DNA from: Streptomyces sp. 846.5
Lineage (GTDB): Bacteria > Actinomycetota > Actinomycetes > Streptomycetales > Streptomycetaceae
Direction: 5' to 3'
Assembly: GCF_004365705.1 (NCBI RefSeq)
Contig: NZ_SOBN01000002.1
Coordinates: forward strand, 1,426,001 to 1,490,000
DNA length: 64,000 bases
In this document: one piece after another, positions 16,457 through 25,853 of the stretch
How positions within the stretch are numbered: position 1 is the stretch's first letter
Layout: every line of letters begins with the position of its first letter
Program-made: the position numbers and the translations under genes
Notes under the pieces: model-generated
Told to the model about the DNA's origin: nothing
Database searches by the model: none
The model's input: only the letters and a program-made list of their open reading frames with translations

Positions 16457-17698
16457 CTACCAGGTGACCGGGAGTTCGTAGACCCCGTAGGCGAGCCGGT
16501 CGTGCTTGAACTCGATCTGCTCGATCTCCGTGGCCAGTTGCAGGGTGGGGATGCGGCGGTAGAGGGTGCCGTAGACGATCTGCAGCTCCACCCGGGCCAG
16601 CAGCTGGCCCACGCACTGGTGGATGCCGAAGCCGAAGGCGTGGTGGTGGCGGGCGGACCGGGTGAGGTCGAGCTGCTGGGGCTCGGGGAATGCCTCGGCA
16701 TCGCGGTTGGCGGACGGCAGGTCGAGGATGATGCCGTCCCCTGCGCGGATCACCTCACCGCCGACCTCGATGTCCTCCAGCGCGATCCGGCGCTGGCCGG
16801 TGTGGGCGATGGTCAGGTACCGGAGCAGCTCCTCCACCGCGGCGGCGACGACCTTCGGGTCGTCGGTGTCGCGCAGCAGGGCGAGCTGCTCGGGCTGCTG
16901 CAGCAGCGCCAGCGTGCCCAGGGCGATCATGTTGGCGCTGGTCTCGTGGCCGGCGATGAGCAGCACCACGGCCATCAGCGCCGCGTCGGGCACAGTGACC
17001 TCGCCCGCCTTGACCCGGGCCGCCAGGTCGGACAGCACGTCCTCGGCGGGGTCGGCCATTTTGGCGACGATGGCCTCGGCCAGGTAGGTGACCAGCGCGG
17101 TGCTGGACTCCCGGCTCTGCTCGGGCGTCGCGTCCCGGTCGACCGCGGTGACGCCGTGGCGCTGGAAGAACTCATGGTCCTTGTACGGCACGCCCAGCAG
17201 CTCGGTGATCATCACTGTCGGCACCGGCAGCGCGAGCGCGGTGACCAGGTCGGCCGGCTTGGGACCGGCCAGCATCGCGTCGATGCGGTCGTCAGTGATC
17301 TTCTGGATGGCCGGCCGCAGCGCCTCGACCCGCTTGAGGGTGAACGGCCCGGTGAGCATCCGGCGGAACCTGGTGTGCTCGGGGGCGTCCGCGTTGAAGA
17401 TGGTCAGCGGGCGGTGGTCCAGGGTCTCCGCCATGGCGTGGCTCTGGTGCGGGAATCCGGGCTGGTGCTCGTCGACGCTGACCCGGGGGTCGGCGAAGAG
17501 GATCCGCTGCTCGGCATGGCCGGTGACGAGCCAGGGCGTGCTGCCGTCCCAGATCCGGGCCCTGCTGATCGGACGCTCGGCGGGCAGCGCCCGCATGGCC
17601 GCGGGCGGGTCGAACGGGCAGCCGCTCTGCCTGGGCATCGGGTACTCGGGAAGCGGCGCGGCCGCTTCGTTCGCGGTGTCGGCCAGGGTGTCGGCCAT
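16457..17698 (-). CDS. Cytochrome P450
   Basis: 413 aa, soluble bacterial type. The I-helix is LLIAGHETSANMIALG, the K-helix ExxR is EELLR, and the heme-binding loop is FGFGIHQCVGQ with C362. There is no membrane anchor. It is the first gene of a P450-ferredoxin-reductase operon. The wording resembles actinomycete CYP105/107-like biosynthetic or xenobiotic P450s more than CYP125/142 steroid hydroxylases. It has no GAGAAT operator upstream, so it may be controlled separately from most of the island. Confidence 0.93.
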   Translation of the reverse strand: MADTLADTANEAAAPLPEYPMPRQSGCPFDPPAAMRALPAERPISRARIWDGSTPWLVTGHAEQRILFADPRVSVDEHQPGFPHQSHAMAETLDHRPLTIFNADAPEHTRFRRMLTGPFTLKRVEALRPAIQKITDDRIDAMLAGPKPADLVTALALPVPTVMITELLGVPYKDHEFFQRHGVTAVDRDATPEQSRESSTALVTYLAEAIVAKMADPAEDVLSDLAARVKAGEVTVPDAALMAVVLLIAGHETSANMIALGTLALLQQPEQLALLRDTDDPKVVAAAVEELLRYLTIAHTGQRRIALEDIEVGGEVIRAGDGIILDLPSANRDAEAFPEPQQLDLTRSARHHHAFGFGIHQCVGQLLARVELQIVYGTLYRRIPTLQLATEIEQIEFKHDRLAYGVYELPVTW

Positions 17699-17893
17699 CT
17701 CTCTCCTCAGTGCTGGGGGGAGCTCCGGTCGGAGCGGAGAGCGTTGCAGGGCAGGGCAGTTGAAGCCTCGACGAGGTCGGTCCGTCGGCCCCGCAGGACC
17801 GTCCGAACCATCCGGAGGCATGCGGTCCACGCTACGGGCACTGGTTGCCCGGCTCAAGCAATCTGGCTGCTTTTTTGGTCTGACCTTTGATAT

Positions 17894-17906
17894 GTTTCGC
17901 CGAAAC
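17894..17906. promoter_or_regulatory. Palindromic operator, possibly for the GntR regulator
   Basis: GTTTCG-C-CGAAAC, a perfect 6-1-6 palindrome, 23 bp before the GTG at 17930 and in the P450/ACAD divergent region. A related sequence occurs at 19891-19903 just before the GntR gene, with the shared core GCCGAA and 9 of 13 identities. Confidence 0.5.
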
Positions 17907-17929
17907 GAGCCCTTGGGGGTGTCCGTACG

Positions 17930-19096
17930 GTGGACTTCGAGCTGACCGACGATCAACAGGCCATCCGGGAGGGCGTCGCCGGACTGCTGCGCCGCTTCGA
18001 CGACCACTACTGGATGGAGAAGGACCGGGACCACGAGTTCCCGACCGAGTTCTACAAGGCCGTCGCGGACGGCGGCTGGCTGGGCATCACCGTCCCGGAG
18101 GAGTACGGCGGTCACGGCCTCGGCATCACCGAGGCCTCGCTGCTGCTGGAGGAGGTCGCCAGATCCGGCGGCGGCATGAACGCCGCCAGCTCGATCCATA
18201 TGTCGATCTTCGGAATGCACCCCGTCGCCGTTCACGGCTCCAAAGAGCTCAAACAGCGCACCCTGCCCCGGATCGCCACCGGCGACCTCCATGTCTGCTT
18301 CGGGGTGACCGAGCCGGGCGCAGGCCTGGACACCACCAGCATCACCACCTTCGCCGAGCGGGTCGGCGACGAGTACCTGGTGAACGGCCGCAAGGTGTGG
18401 ATCTCCAAGGCGCTGGAGTCCGAGAAGATCCTGCTGCTCACCCGCACCACCAAGGCCGACCAGGTCGCCCGGAAGACCGACGGGATGACGCTCTTCCTGA
18501 CCGACCTGGACCGCAAACGGGTCGACATCCGGCCGATCCCCAAGATGGGCCGCAACGCCGTCAGTTCCAACGAGCTGTTCATCGACGACCTGCGGATCCC
18601 GGTCGAGGACCGCGTCGGCGAAGAGGGCGAGGGCTTCCGCTACCTCCTCGACGGCCTGAACCCGGAACGGATGCTGATCGCCTCCGAGGCGCTCGGGATC
18701 GGCCGGGTGGCGCTCGACAAGGCCGTGGCCTACGCCAAGGAGCGGGTGGTCTTCGACCGGCCGATCGGCATGAACCAGGGCGTGCAGTTCCCGCTCGCCG
18801 ACTCGCTGGCCCGCCTGGACGCGGCCGAGCTGATGCTGCGCAAGGCGACCTGGCTCTACGACCGGGGCAAGCCGTGCGGACGCGAGGCGAACACCGCCAA
18901 GTACCTGTGCGCGGACGCCGGCTTCACCGCCGCCGACCGGGCCCTGCAGACCCACGGGGGGATGGGCTACTCCGAGGAGTACCACGTCGCCCGCTACTTC
19001 CGTGAGTCCCGACTGATGAAGATCGCACCGATCAGCCAGGAAATGATCCTCAACTACCTGGGATCGCACACGCTGGGAATGCCGAGGAGCTACTGA
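17930..19096 (+). CDS. Acyl-CoA dehydrogenase
   Basis: 388 aa, full-length homomeric type. FAD motifs are CFGVTEPGAGLDTTSI and VWISKALESEKIL. The C-terminal motif QTHGGMGYSEEYHVARYFRESRLMKIAP has the GGMGY helix start, and the Glu in SEEY is a candidate catalytic base. It resembles citronellyl-/geranyl-type and FadE-like dehydrogenases. GTG start after GGGGGTG. The stop overlaps the SDR start (TGATG). Confidence 0.9.
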   Translation: MDFELTDDQQAIREGVAGLLRRFDDHYWMEKDRDHEFPTEFYKAVADGGWLGITVPEEYGGHGLGITEASLLLEEVARSGGGMNAASSIHMSIFGMHPVAVHGSKELKQRTLPRIATGDLHVCFGVTEPGAGLDTTSITTFAERVGDEYLVNGRKVWISKALESEKILLLTRTTKADQVARKTDGMTLFLTDLDRKRVDIRPIPKMGRNAVSSNELFIDDLRIPVEDRVGEEGEGFRYLLDGLNPERMLIASEALGIGRVALDKAVAYAKERVVFDRPIGMNQGVQFPLADSLARLDAAELMLRKATWLYDRGKPCGREANTAKYLCADAGFTAADRALQTHGGMGYSEEYHVARYFRESRLMKIAPISQEMILNYLGSHTLGMPRSY

Positions 19097-19863
19097 TGGC
19101 CACCAACACCGCACTGTTCGATCTCACCGGGCGATCCGCGCTGGTCACCGGGGCCGCCGGCGGCATCGGCTCGGCCGTCGCCGAGGCACTGGCCCAGGCC
19201 GGAGCAGCCGTCCTGGTCACGGACGTCGACGGACCGGCCGCCGCGGCGGTCGCCGGGAAGCTCACCGCCGCCGGCCTGAAGGCGGACAGCTACGCCCTGG
19301 ACGTCACCGACCGCGTCGGCGCCGACGCCGCCGTGGCCCTGGCGGCGTCCCGCACCGGCGGGAAGCTGCACATCCTGGTCAACAACGCCGGGGTCACCGC
19401 ACCGGCCATGTTCGAGAACCTCAAGGAGGAGTCCTTCCGCCGGATCATGGACATCCACCTGATGGGCGCCTTCCACTGCGCCCAGGCCGCCCTGCCCTTC
19501 CTCCCCGACGACGGCACCGGACGCATCATCAACGTCACCTCCTCGGCCGGCATCACCGGCACCCTCGGCCAGGTCAACTACTCCGCCGGCAAGGCCGCCA
19601 TCATCGGCCTGACCAAGTCCCTGGCCAGGGAGCTGGCCCGGCGCCGGATCACCGTCAACGCCCTGGCCCCGCTGGCCGCCACCCCGATGACCGCCACCAT
19701 CCGCACCGACGAGAAGTTCGCCGCCAGGATGCTCTCCCGCATCCCCCTCGGCCGCTGGGCCGAACCCGAGGAGGTCGCCGGCGCCTTCGTCTTCCTCGCC
19801 TCGGACGCGGCCTCGTTCATCACCGGGCAGGTCCTGCCGGTGGACGGGGGATTCGTCATGTGA
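19096..19863 (+). CDS. SDR-family oxidoreductase (FabG-like)
   Basis: 255 aa. NAD(P) motif TGAAGGIGSAVAEAL, structural NNAGV, catalytic Ser in NVTSSAG, and Tyr/Lys in YSAGKAAIIG. The C-terminus GQVLPVDGGFVM is typical. It probably oxidises a 3-hydroxyacyl-CoA or ring hydroxyl. It is co-transcribed with the ACAD at 17930 and followed by the GntR gene. Confidence 0.9.
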   Translation: MATNTALFDLTGRSALVTGAAGGIGSAVAEALAQAGAAVLVTDVDGPAAAAVAGKLTAAGLKADSYALDVTDRVGADAAVALAASRTGGKLHILVNNAGVTAPAMFENLKEESFRRIMDIHLMGAFHCAQAALPFLPDDGTGRIINVTSSAGITGTLGQVNYSAGKAAIIGLTKSLARELARRRITVNALAPLAATPMTATIRTDEKFAARMLSRIPLGRWAEPEEVAGAFVFLASDAASFITGQVLPVDGGFVM

Positions 19864-19890
19864 CATTTGCAGCGCGTCGTGTGTTCAATG

Positions 19891-19903
19891 GTTCAGCCGA
19901 ACG
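19891..19903. promoter_or_regulatory. Putative GntR autoregulatory site
   Basis: GTTC-AGCC-GAAC (19891-19902) is a perfect inverted repeat, 34 bp before the GntR start. It shares the core GCCGAA and flanking GTT with 17894-17906. Binding by the adjacent regulator is inferred. Confidence 0.4.
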
Positions 19904-19936
19904 GAACCCGCCGACGAGCACGAGAGGCCCGAGCCC

Positions 19937-20686
19937 ATGCAGAGCGCAGAACCCCTGCCCCGCTTCAGCGCTCTCACCGTGCCCAAGGCCTCGGACGTCC
20001 TGGCCGCCGAGGTGCGCGAGCGGATCCTCACCGGCGAGCTCGCCGAGGGCACGTCGCTGCCGCCGGAGCGCCAGCTGGTCGAGCAGACCGGGCTGAGCCG
20101 GGCCACGGTGCGGGAGGCCCTGCGCATCCTCGAAGTAGAGAAGCTGCTCCGGATCAGGCCCGGCCGGGGCGGCGGGGCCTTCGTGCACCGGCCCAACCGT
20201 GAATCGCTGGCGAACACCGTGCAGTTGGTCATCCGGGGGCAGCAGATCCGGCTGGAGGCCCTGCACGAGACCCGCGAGGCGATCGAGCCGACCTGCGCCG
20301 CGCTCGCCGCCAAGCGCCGCACCGAGGCCGACCTCGCCGACCTGGACGCCGCGCACGCCGACCTGGTCGACGCCGGAAGCGACCTCCCGCGGTTCCTGCG
20401 CGCCAACATCCGCTGGCACAACGCCGTGGCGAAGGCCGGCGACAACGAGCTCCTGATCGGCTTCATGAGCGCGCTCTCGCAGGCGATCTACTCCGCCACG
20501 GACCTGGAGCAGTTCCTGGACGCGGACATCCGCGGCGTCACCGCCCGTGCCCACGCCAAGGTCACCGAGGCCATCCGCAAGCAGGACGGCCCAGCGGCGA
20601 TGCGCCGGATGACCCGCCACGTCTGCGGCTTCGCCACCGTGGCCGCGACGCTCGACCAGCGCGACCGCATCGACCTCTCCGGCTGA
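19937..20686 (+). CDS. GntR-family (FadR/FCD) transcriptional regulator
   Basis: 249 aa. The winged HTH reads SLPPERQLVEQTGLSRATVREALRILEVEKLLRIRPGRGGG. It is followed by an all-helical FCD domain (ETREAIEPTCAALAAKR, NIRWHNAVAKAGDNELL). It lies right after the ACAD-SDR operon and probably controls it, with an acyl-CoA or organic acid ligand. Confidence 0.9.
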   Translation: MQSAEPLPRFSALTVPKASDVLAAEVRERILTGELAEGTSLPPERQLVEQTGLSRATVREALRILEVEKLLRIRPGRGGGAFVHRPNRESLANTVQLVIRGQQIRLEALHETREAIEPTCAALAAKRRTEADLADLDAAHADLVDAGSDLPRFLRANIRWHNAVAKAGDNELLIGFMSALSQAIYSATDLEQFLDADIRGVTARAHAKVTEAIRKQDGPAAMRRMTRHVCGFATVAATLDQRDRIDLSG

Positions 20687-20701
20687 CTCCGGCCCCACCC
20701 G

Positions 20702-21157
20702 TCAAGCTTCCGACGGCTCGCCCGCTGTCCACTCGACCGCCGGCGGCACCACTCGCCCGCACAGCGGATTGCCCTTCGCGTCGGTCAGGGCGAGTCGGCC
20801 CACCAACTCTCCGCTCCGCCGTGCCTCGTCGAGCACCCCGGACGGAACGTCGGCCAGCATCAGCTTGGCACGCCGGAACATCCGAGACGACTCCTCCTCG
20901 GGTGGCCTGCCGAACCAGGAGAGGTAGACGAAGCGTCCGCCGAGACGGTTCTGTACATACGGGCCGTGCAACTCGCCGTCCTCGGTGAACGTGCAGGGCA
21001 GCGTCCACGTCGCCGTCGGGGCGTCGCCGGGCTGTGGGTCGAGCAGTTCGGCGGGCCGATCCTTGCGCTGGACCCCGACCTCGATCCCGTCGGCCCTGGG
21101 GAATCCGAGCCCGGACCCGCAGTGACGGCCTGGCAGGGTGTGGCCTTCGATCCGCAT
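20702..21157 (-). CDS. DUF5990-family protein
   Basis: 151 aa from the ATG at 21157, which has GGGAG 7 nt upstream; ATG 21163 is two codons longer. It contains IEGHTLPGRHCG and a central VQRKDRPAELLDPQPGDAPTATW. I recognise it as the streptomycete DUF5990 family, function unknown. No signal peptide or membrane segment. It is convergent with the GntR gene and probably unrelated to the catabolic pathway. Confidence 0.8.
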   Translation of the reverse strand: MRIEGHTLPGRHCGSGLGFPRADGIEVGVQRKDRPAELLDPQPGDAPTATWTLPCTFTEDGELHGPYVQNRLGGRFVYLSWFGRPPEEESSRMFRRAKLMLADVPSGVLDEARRSGELVGRLALTDAKGNPLCGRVVPPAVEWTAGEPSEA

Positions 21158-21247
21158 TCGCATGCTCCCAGTGTGGGGGAGGCAAGGGAGCAAGCGGTGC
21201 CGGTGATCCCCATTGACTCCGCTTCGGCCCGGCCCTTAACATCTTGC

Positions 21248-21284
21248 GAGAATTAGGTTATCAAAAAGTAGAGATGGGGTTCTC
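21248..21284. promoter_or_regulatory. Tandem operator of the GAGAAT regulon, nine-gene beta-oxidation operon
   Basis: GAGAAT-TAG-GTTATC at 21248-21262 (10 of 12) and AGAGAT-GGG-GTTCTC at 21270-21284 (7 of 12, right arm strong), centres 22 bp apart. The second copy abuts the GTG at 21285 and covers its ribosome-binding sequence. Confidence 0.55.
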
Positions 21285-22112
21285 GTGGGCGACATGAACT
21301 CTGTCCTGACCGTGACCGCCGACGGTGGTGTCCGCATCGTCACGCTGAACCGGCCGGAGCGGCTGAACAGCGTTTCCGAGGAGCTGCACCGGCGGCTCTC
21401 GGAGGTCTGGCACGAGATCGCCGACGATCCGCAGGCGCGGGCCGTGGTGCTCACCGGGGCGGGCCGGGCGTTCAGCGCCGGGGGCGACTTCGACCATCTG
21501 CTGCGGCACCACACCGATCCGGAACTGCGGGAGTGGTCGATCAACACCGACCGCAGCATCCAGACCCAGCTGATGCACTTTCCGCTCCCCGTCGTCGCGG
21601 CGGTGAACGGCCCGGCGGTCGGGCTGGGGTGCAGCCTGGCGCTGGGGTGCGATCTGGTGCTGATGGCCGAGGACGCCTATCTGGCGGACCCTCATATCTC
21701 GGTCGGACTGGTGGCGGGCGACGGCGGGGTGACCCTCTGGCCGATGCTCACCAGCATGCTCCGGGTGAAGGAGTACCTGTTCACCGGGGACCGGATACCC
21801 GCCGCCACCGCGGTCGAGCTGGGCCTGGCGAACCGTACCGTCCCCGCCGCCGACCTGCAGCGCGAGGCGCTGGCGCTGGCCCGCCGACTGGCGGCTCAGC
21901 CCGCCGAGGCGCTCCGGGCCACCAAGCAGGCCCTCGCCGTGGTGATGGAGCAGGTGTCGCGCGGCGGCATGGAGGCGGCGCTGATGTCCGAGCAGCTGAC
22001 CATGACCAGCCCCGACCACATCCGGATCGTCAACGAGCTGGCTGCCGCAGCAGCACGGCGGACGAGCACCGGCCGACCGACCACGAGCAAGGAGTCCGGC
22101 AGTGCAGGCTGA
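21285..22112 (+). CDS. Enoyl-CoA hydratase/isomerase family protein
   Basis: 275 aa crotonase. The oxyanion motifs are FSAGGDFDHL and NGPAVGLGCSLALGCD. The first hydratase Glu is Ser (GCSLAL), and the region after it reads GLVAGDGGVTLWP, a pattern of isomerase- or steroid-type EchA proteins. It is the first gene of an operon running to 30992. The GTG start is supported by GATGGGG; ATG 21294 is an alternative. It overlaps the next gene by 11 bp. Confidence 0.87.
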   Translation: MGDMNSVLTVTADGGVRIVTLNRPERLNSVSEELHRRLSEVWHEIADDPQARAVVLTGAGRAFSAGGDFDHLLRHHTDPELREWSINTDRSIQTQLMHFPLPVVAAVNGPAVGLGCSLALGCDLVLMAEDAYLADPHISVGLVAGDGGVTLWPMLTSMLRVKEYLFTGDRIPAATAVELGLANRTVPAADLQREALALARRLAAQPAEALRATKQALAVVMEQVSRGGMEAALMSEQLTMTSPDHIRIVNELAAAAARRTSTGRPTTSKESGSAG

Positions 22113-23079
22113 GGAGTTCCTGCTGGTACAGGACCTGGTCCGGACATTCGCCGGCCGGCACCGGGTGGAGTCGGCCGACCTTGAGCCGTCCGCCCGAGCC
22201 GCGGCGCAGAAGGCGCTGGGCGAGCTGGGACTCGCCGAACTGCGCGGCTCCTCGCCGCCGGCCGCCACCGTGCAGGAGTGCGCGCTGCTCGCCGAGGAGC
22301 ACGGCAGCCAGCCGCTGACCACGTCCCTGCTGGGCACCGTGCTGCTCGCCCCTGAGCTGCTCCGCCTGCTCGGCGACGGGGCAGCGCCGGAGGTCGGCAC
22401 GACGCCGACCATCGCGCTCGCCCGCGACCTGCGGTTCCCGGGGCCGCCCGGGGACGGGCTGGTCGCCTGGGACTGCGAGGGCGCGGACCGCGCCCTCTGC
22501 GTCGCCCCCGACGGGACGGTCACCAGCGCGGAGCTCGGTCCGGCGGTCCCGGCCGCGGACCTGCTGCGCGGCATCCGGTCGGTACCGCCCGGCTCCCCCG
22601 CCGCAACCGTGGGCCGGCTCGGCCCCGAGCAGCTGACGCACTGGCAGGCGTACGCGCTGGTGCTGCTGAGCAGTGAACTGGTCGGCGCGGCACGTTCGTT
22701 CGTCCGGCAGAGTGTCGAGTACGCCCGCGAGCGGCGGCAGTACGGGCGGTCCATCGGGTCCTTCCAGGCCGTCCAGCACCTGCTCGCCGACGCGACCGTG
22801 CTGGTCGAGGCCGGTACCAGTGCCACCAGGTACGCCGCCTGGTGCCTCGACAACCAGCCGCCCGCGCGCGCCCTGACCGCGGCGCGGGTCGCCAAGGCGG
22901 AGGTCAACGCCTCGGCCCTGGACGCCGTCTCCATCGGGATGCAGGTGTTCGGCGGGATCGCCCAGACCTGGGAGCACGTCGCGCATCTCTATCTGCGCAA
23001 GGTCCTGCTGGGCACCACCACGCTGGCGACCACCGCGGACCTGCTGACCACCCTGGCCGAACCGGAGACCGCACGATGA
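22102..23079 (+). CDS. Acyl-CoA dehydrogenase, short subunit of a heteromeric pair
   Basis: 325 aa with a reduced middle domain. The C-terminal motif RQYGRSIGSFQAVQHLLADATVLVEAG and FGGIAQTWEHVAHLYLRKVLLG are clear. It overlaps the hydratase (GTG start) and the long subunit (ATGA). The pairing with 23076 matches mycobacterial alpha2beta2 ACADs. Confidence 0.88.
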   Translation: MQAEEFLLVQDLVRTFAGRHRVESADLEPSARAAAQKALGELGLAELRGSSPPAATVQECALLAEEHGSQPLTTSLLGTVLLAPELLRLLGDGAAPEVGTTPTIALARDLRFPGPPGDGLVAWDCEGADRALCVAPDGTVTSAELGPAVPAADLLRGIRSVPPGSPAATVGRLGPEQLTHWQAYALVLLSSELVGAARSFVRQSVEYARERRQYGRSIGSFQAVQHLLADATVLVEAGTSATRYAAWCLDNQPPARALTAARVAKAEVNASALDAVSIGMQVFGGIAQTWEHVAHLYLRKVLLGTTTLATTADLLTTLAEPETAR

Positions 23080-24233
23080 ACGACACCCCGCTGGACTTCG
23101 GCGATCCGGCCGACCTCGACGACCTCCGCCGCCGCTTCCGGGCCTGGCTGGCCGAACACCCGCTGCCCGAACGCGGCGCGGACGAACCGCTGCCGACCTT
23201 CCTGCACCGCTGGCACCGCCAGCTGCACTCCGGCGGCTGGGTCGGCCTGGACGTTCCGCAGGTCTACGGCGGGCAGGGCCTCAGCACCCTGCACCAGGTC
23301 GCGATCAGCGACGAGTTGGGGGCCGGCGCCGCCCCGGGCATCCCCCGGATCGGCTATCTCGCGCACGCCCTGATGGAGTTCGCCTCCGAGGAGCAGCGGC
23401 AGCGGTGGCTGCCCCGGATGCTGGCCGGCGAGGACGTCTGGTGCCAGGGATTCAGCGAGCCGGGGGCGGGATCGGACCTGGCCGGGATGAGCACCACGGC
23501 GACCCGGGAGGGCGACCACTACATCGTCAACGGGCAGAAGCTCTGGACCAGTTACGCCCAGTACTCCGGCCTCTGCCTGCTGCTGGCCAGGACCGACCGG
23601 TCGGCACCGGCCCACACCTCGATCTCGGCCTTCGCCCTGCCATTGGACCGCGCGGGCGTGACGGTGCGGCCGCTGCGGGCGGCCAACGGCGACGACGAGT
23701 TCTGCGAGCTGTTCCTCGACGACGTCCGGATCGAGGAGTCCGAACGCATCGGCGCCGAGGGCAACGGCTGGCCCCTCGCGATGACCACCGTGTCCTATGA
23801 GCGCAACGCGCTCGACACCGGCCACATCTCCAAGTACGGACTGCTGGTCGAGCGGCTCCGACGGGCCGCCCGCGACCGCCGGGACGAACTGCCGGACGGG
23901 CTGCGCTCGGAGATCGGACGCTGCTTCGTCGACTACGAGGTGCTGGTCGCCCACGCCGCCCGCCGCACCGCCGAACGGCTGGCCGGGCGCACCGCGGGGC
24001 CGGAGTCGTCCTACGACAAGCTGCTGATGACCAGGACCGAGCAGCGCCTCTACGAGACCGCGCTGAGGGTGTTCCCCGAGGAGCTCTTCGGCGACGGCGG
24101 CAACGGCGCCGAGGGCGGCGAACTCTTCGGGGAGTACCTCTACTCCAGGGCCGCATCGGTCTACGGCGGGACGTCGCAGATCCAGCGCAACATCATCGCG
24201 AAGCAGGTCCTGGGCCTGCCCTCGGCCCGCTAG
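23076..24233 (+). CDS. Acyl-CoA dehydrogenase, long subunit of a heteromeric pair
   Basis: 385 aa. Motifs are GFSEPGAGSDLAGMST, LWTSYAQYSGLCLL and the C-terminal YGGTSQIQRNIIAKQVLGL, again with Gly in place of the medium-chain catalytic Glu. It is closely similar in layout to the enzymes at 7828 and 38532, so the three pairs are probably paralogous, each for a different intermediate. Confidence 0.9.
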   Translation: MNDTPLDFGDPADLDDLRRRFRAWLAEHPLPERGADEPLPTFLHRWHRQLHSGGWVGLDVPQVYGGQGLSTLHQVAISDELGAGAAPGIPRIGYLAHALMEFASEEQRQRWLPRMLAGEDVWCQGFSEPGAGSDLAGMSTTATREGDHYIVNGQKLWTSYAQYSGLCLLLARTDRSAPAHTSISAFALPLDRAGVTVRPLRAANGDDEFCELFLDDVRIEESERIGAEGNGWPLAMTTVSYERNALDTGHISKYGLLVERLRRAARDRRDELPDGLRSEIGRCFVDYEVLVAHAARRTAERLAGRTAGPESSYDKLLMTRTEQRLYETALRVFPEELFGDGGNGAEGGELFGEYLYSRAASVYGGTSQIQRNIIAKQVLGLPSAR

Positions 24234-24257
24234 GACCTCTCGGAAGGGAGCCAGCGC

Positions 24258-25853
24258 ATGCGGTACGACCAGTCATTCCGGAGCATTCCCAACACCGTTC
24301 GGCTTGCCGCCGAGCGGTTCGGAGACGATCCGGCCATCGTCGACGGAGCCCTGCGGTGGAGCTTCCGCGAGCTGGAACAGCGGATGGTCGAGGCGGTGCA
24401 GGCCACCATCGCGCTCGGCATAGAGCCGGGCGACCGGGTGGGGCTGTGCGCGCCGAACTCGGCCGAGTGGATCGTCGCCGCACTGGGCATCCACGGCGCA
24501 GGCGGTGTCATCGTTCCGCTCAACACCAGATTCAAGGCGCAGGAACTCTCCTACATCCTGCGGAAGTCCGGGGCGAAGGCCCTGTTCGCCTCACCGTTCC
24601 TCGGCAACGACTACATCGCCGAACTGCACCAGGCGGATCCAGAACTTCCGGCGCTGCAGCGGACGGTGACGATCCACGGCCCGCAGGGATCCGCCGGGCT
24701 GAGCTGGCGCGACTTCCTCCGCGCGGGCGAGGCGGTCCCCTCGGCCCGAGCCACGGCCTCGATCGACCGACTGACCCCGGACGACATCTCCGATGTGATG
24801 TTCACCTCCGGAACCACCGGACACCCCAAGGGAGTCGTGCTGACGCACGGTCAGTCCCTGCGGGCCTACGGCTGGATGGCCGAGGAGTACACCTTCCGCC
24901 CGTCCGACACCTTTCTCGTCATTCCGCCCTTCTTCCACTGCTTCGGCTACAAGGCGGGCTGGCTCGCCTCCTTCATCCACGGTGTGACGGTCATCCCGAT
25001 GCCCGCCTTCGACGCCGGCCGGGCGCTGGACCTGATCAGCAGGGAGCGGGTCAGCGTCCTGCTCGGACCGCCCACCATCTTCCGGGACCTGATCAACCAT
25101 CCGGAGCGATCCGACTTCGACCTCTCCTCACTGCGGGTCTCCATGACCGGCGGCACCACCATCCCCGAGTCGCTGATCCACGCCATGAAGGCGGACCTGT
25201 CCTTCGACATCGTGCTGAGCGCCTACGGCCTGACGGAGTCCACGGCTCTGGTGACGACCACCCGGATCGGGGACTCCGCGGACCTGGTCGCCCGCACCAC
25301 CGGCCGGACCATCCCCGACGTCGAGGTCAGGATCGTCGACGAGCAGGGCGGGGAGGTCCCGGCCGAGGAGGCCGGGGAGATCCTGGTCCGCGGCTACAAC
25401 GTCACCCGCGGCTACTGGGAGGACCCGGTGGCCACCGCGGCGGCGATCGACCCCGAGGGCTGGCTGCACACCGGCGACATCGGGCAGCTCGACAAGGAGG
25501 GGAACCTCTCCATCGTCGACCGCAAGAAGGAGATGTACATCGTCGGGGGCTTCAACGCCTATCCGGCCGAGATCGAGAAGCTGCTGCTGGACTACGGGCC
25601 GATCTCCGAGGCTGCGGTCATCGGCGTGCCCGACGAACGGCTCGACGAAGTCGGCTGCGCCTTCCTCGTCCTGAAGCCGGGTCAGCAGACCACCGAGGCC
25701 GAGGTCATCGCCTGGGCACGCGGCGCCATGGCCAACTTCAAGGCCCCGCGCCATGTCCGCTTCGTCGACCAGCTGCCGAAGAACGCCAGCCAGAAGGTGC
25801 TCAAAGACGCTCTGCGCGCCCAGTTCGACGGGAACGTGCACAGTGGCACGTAA
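24258..25853 (+). CDS. Acyl-CoA ligase (AMP-forming), FadD3-like
   Basis: 531 aa. The P-loop-like motif is MFTSGTTGHPKGVVL. Other ANL motifs are PFFHCFGYKAGWLAS, SAYGLTEST, GWLHTGDIGQLD and RKKEMYIVGGFNAYPAEIE. The C-terminal acyl-transfer lysine region reads NASQKVLKDAL. The FGYKAG and GGFNAYPAE wording is close to what I know of FadD3, the mycobacterial ligase for the steroid C/D-ring propanoate. Strong GGAAGGGAG ribosome site. The stop overlaps the CaiB gene by 11 bp. Confidence 0.9.
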   Translation: MRYDQSFRSIPNTVRLAAERFGDDPAIVDGALRWSFRELEQRMVEAVQATIALGIEPGDRVGLCAPNSAEWIVAALGIHGAGGVIVPLNTRFKAQELSYILRKSGAKALFASPFLGNDYIAELHQADPELPALQRTVTIHGPQGSAGLSWRDFLRAGEAVPSARATASIDRLTPDDISDVMFTSGTTGHPKGVVLTHGQSLRAYGWMAEEYTFRPSDTFLVIPPFFHCFGYKAGWLASFIHGVTVIPMPAFDAGRALDLISRERVSVLLGPPTIFRDLINHPERSDFDLSSLRVSMTGGTTIPESLIHAMKADLSFDIVLSAYGLTESTALVTTTRIGDSADLVARTTGRTIPDVEVRIVDEQGGEVPAEEAGEILVRGYNVTRGYWEDPVATAAAIDPEGWLHTGDIGQLDKEGNLSIVDRKKEMYIVGGFNAYPAEIEKLLLDYGPISEAAVIGVPDERLDEVGCAFLVLKPGQQTTEAEVIAWARGAMANFKAPRHVRFVDQLPKNASQKVLKDALRAQFDGNVHSGT

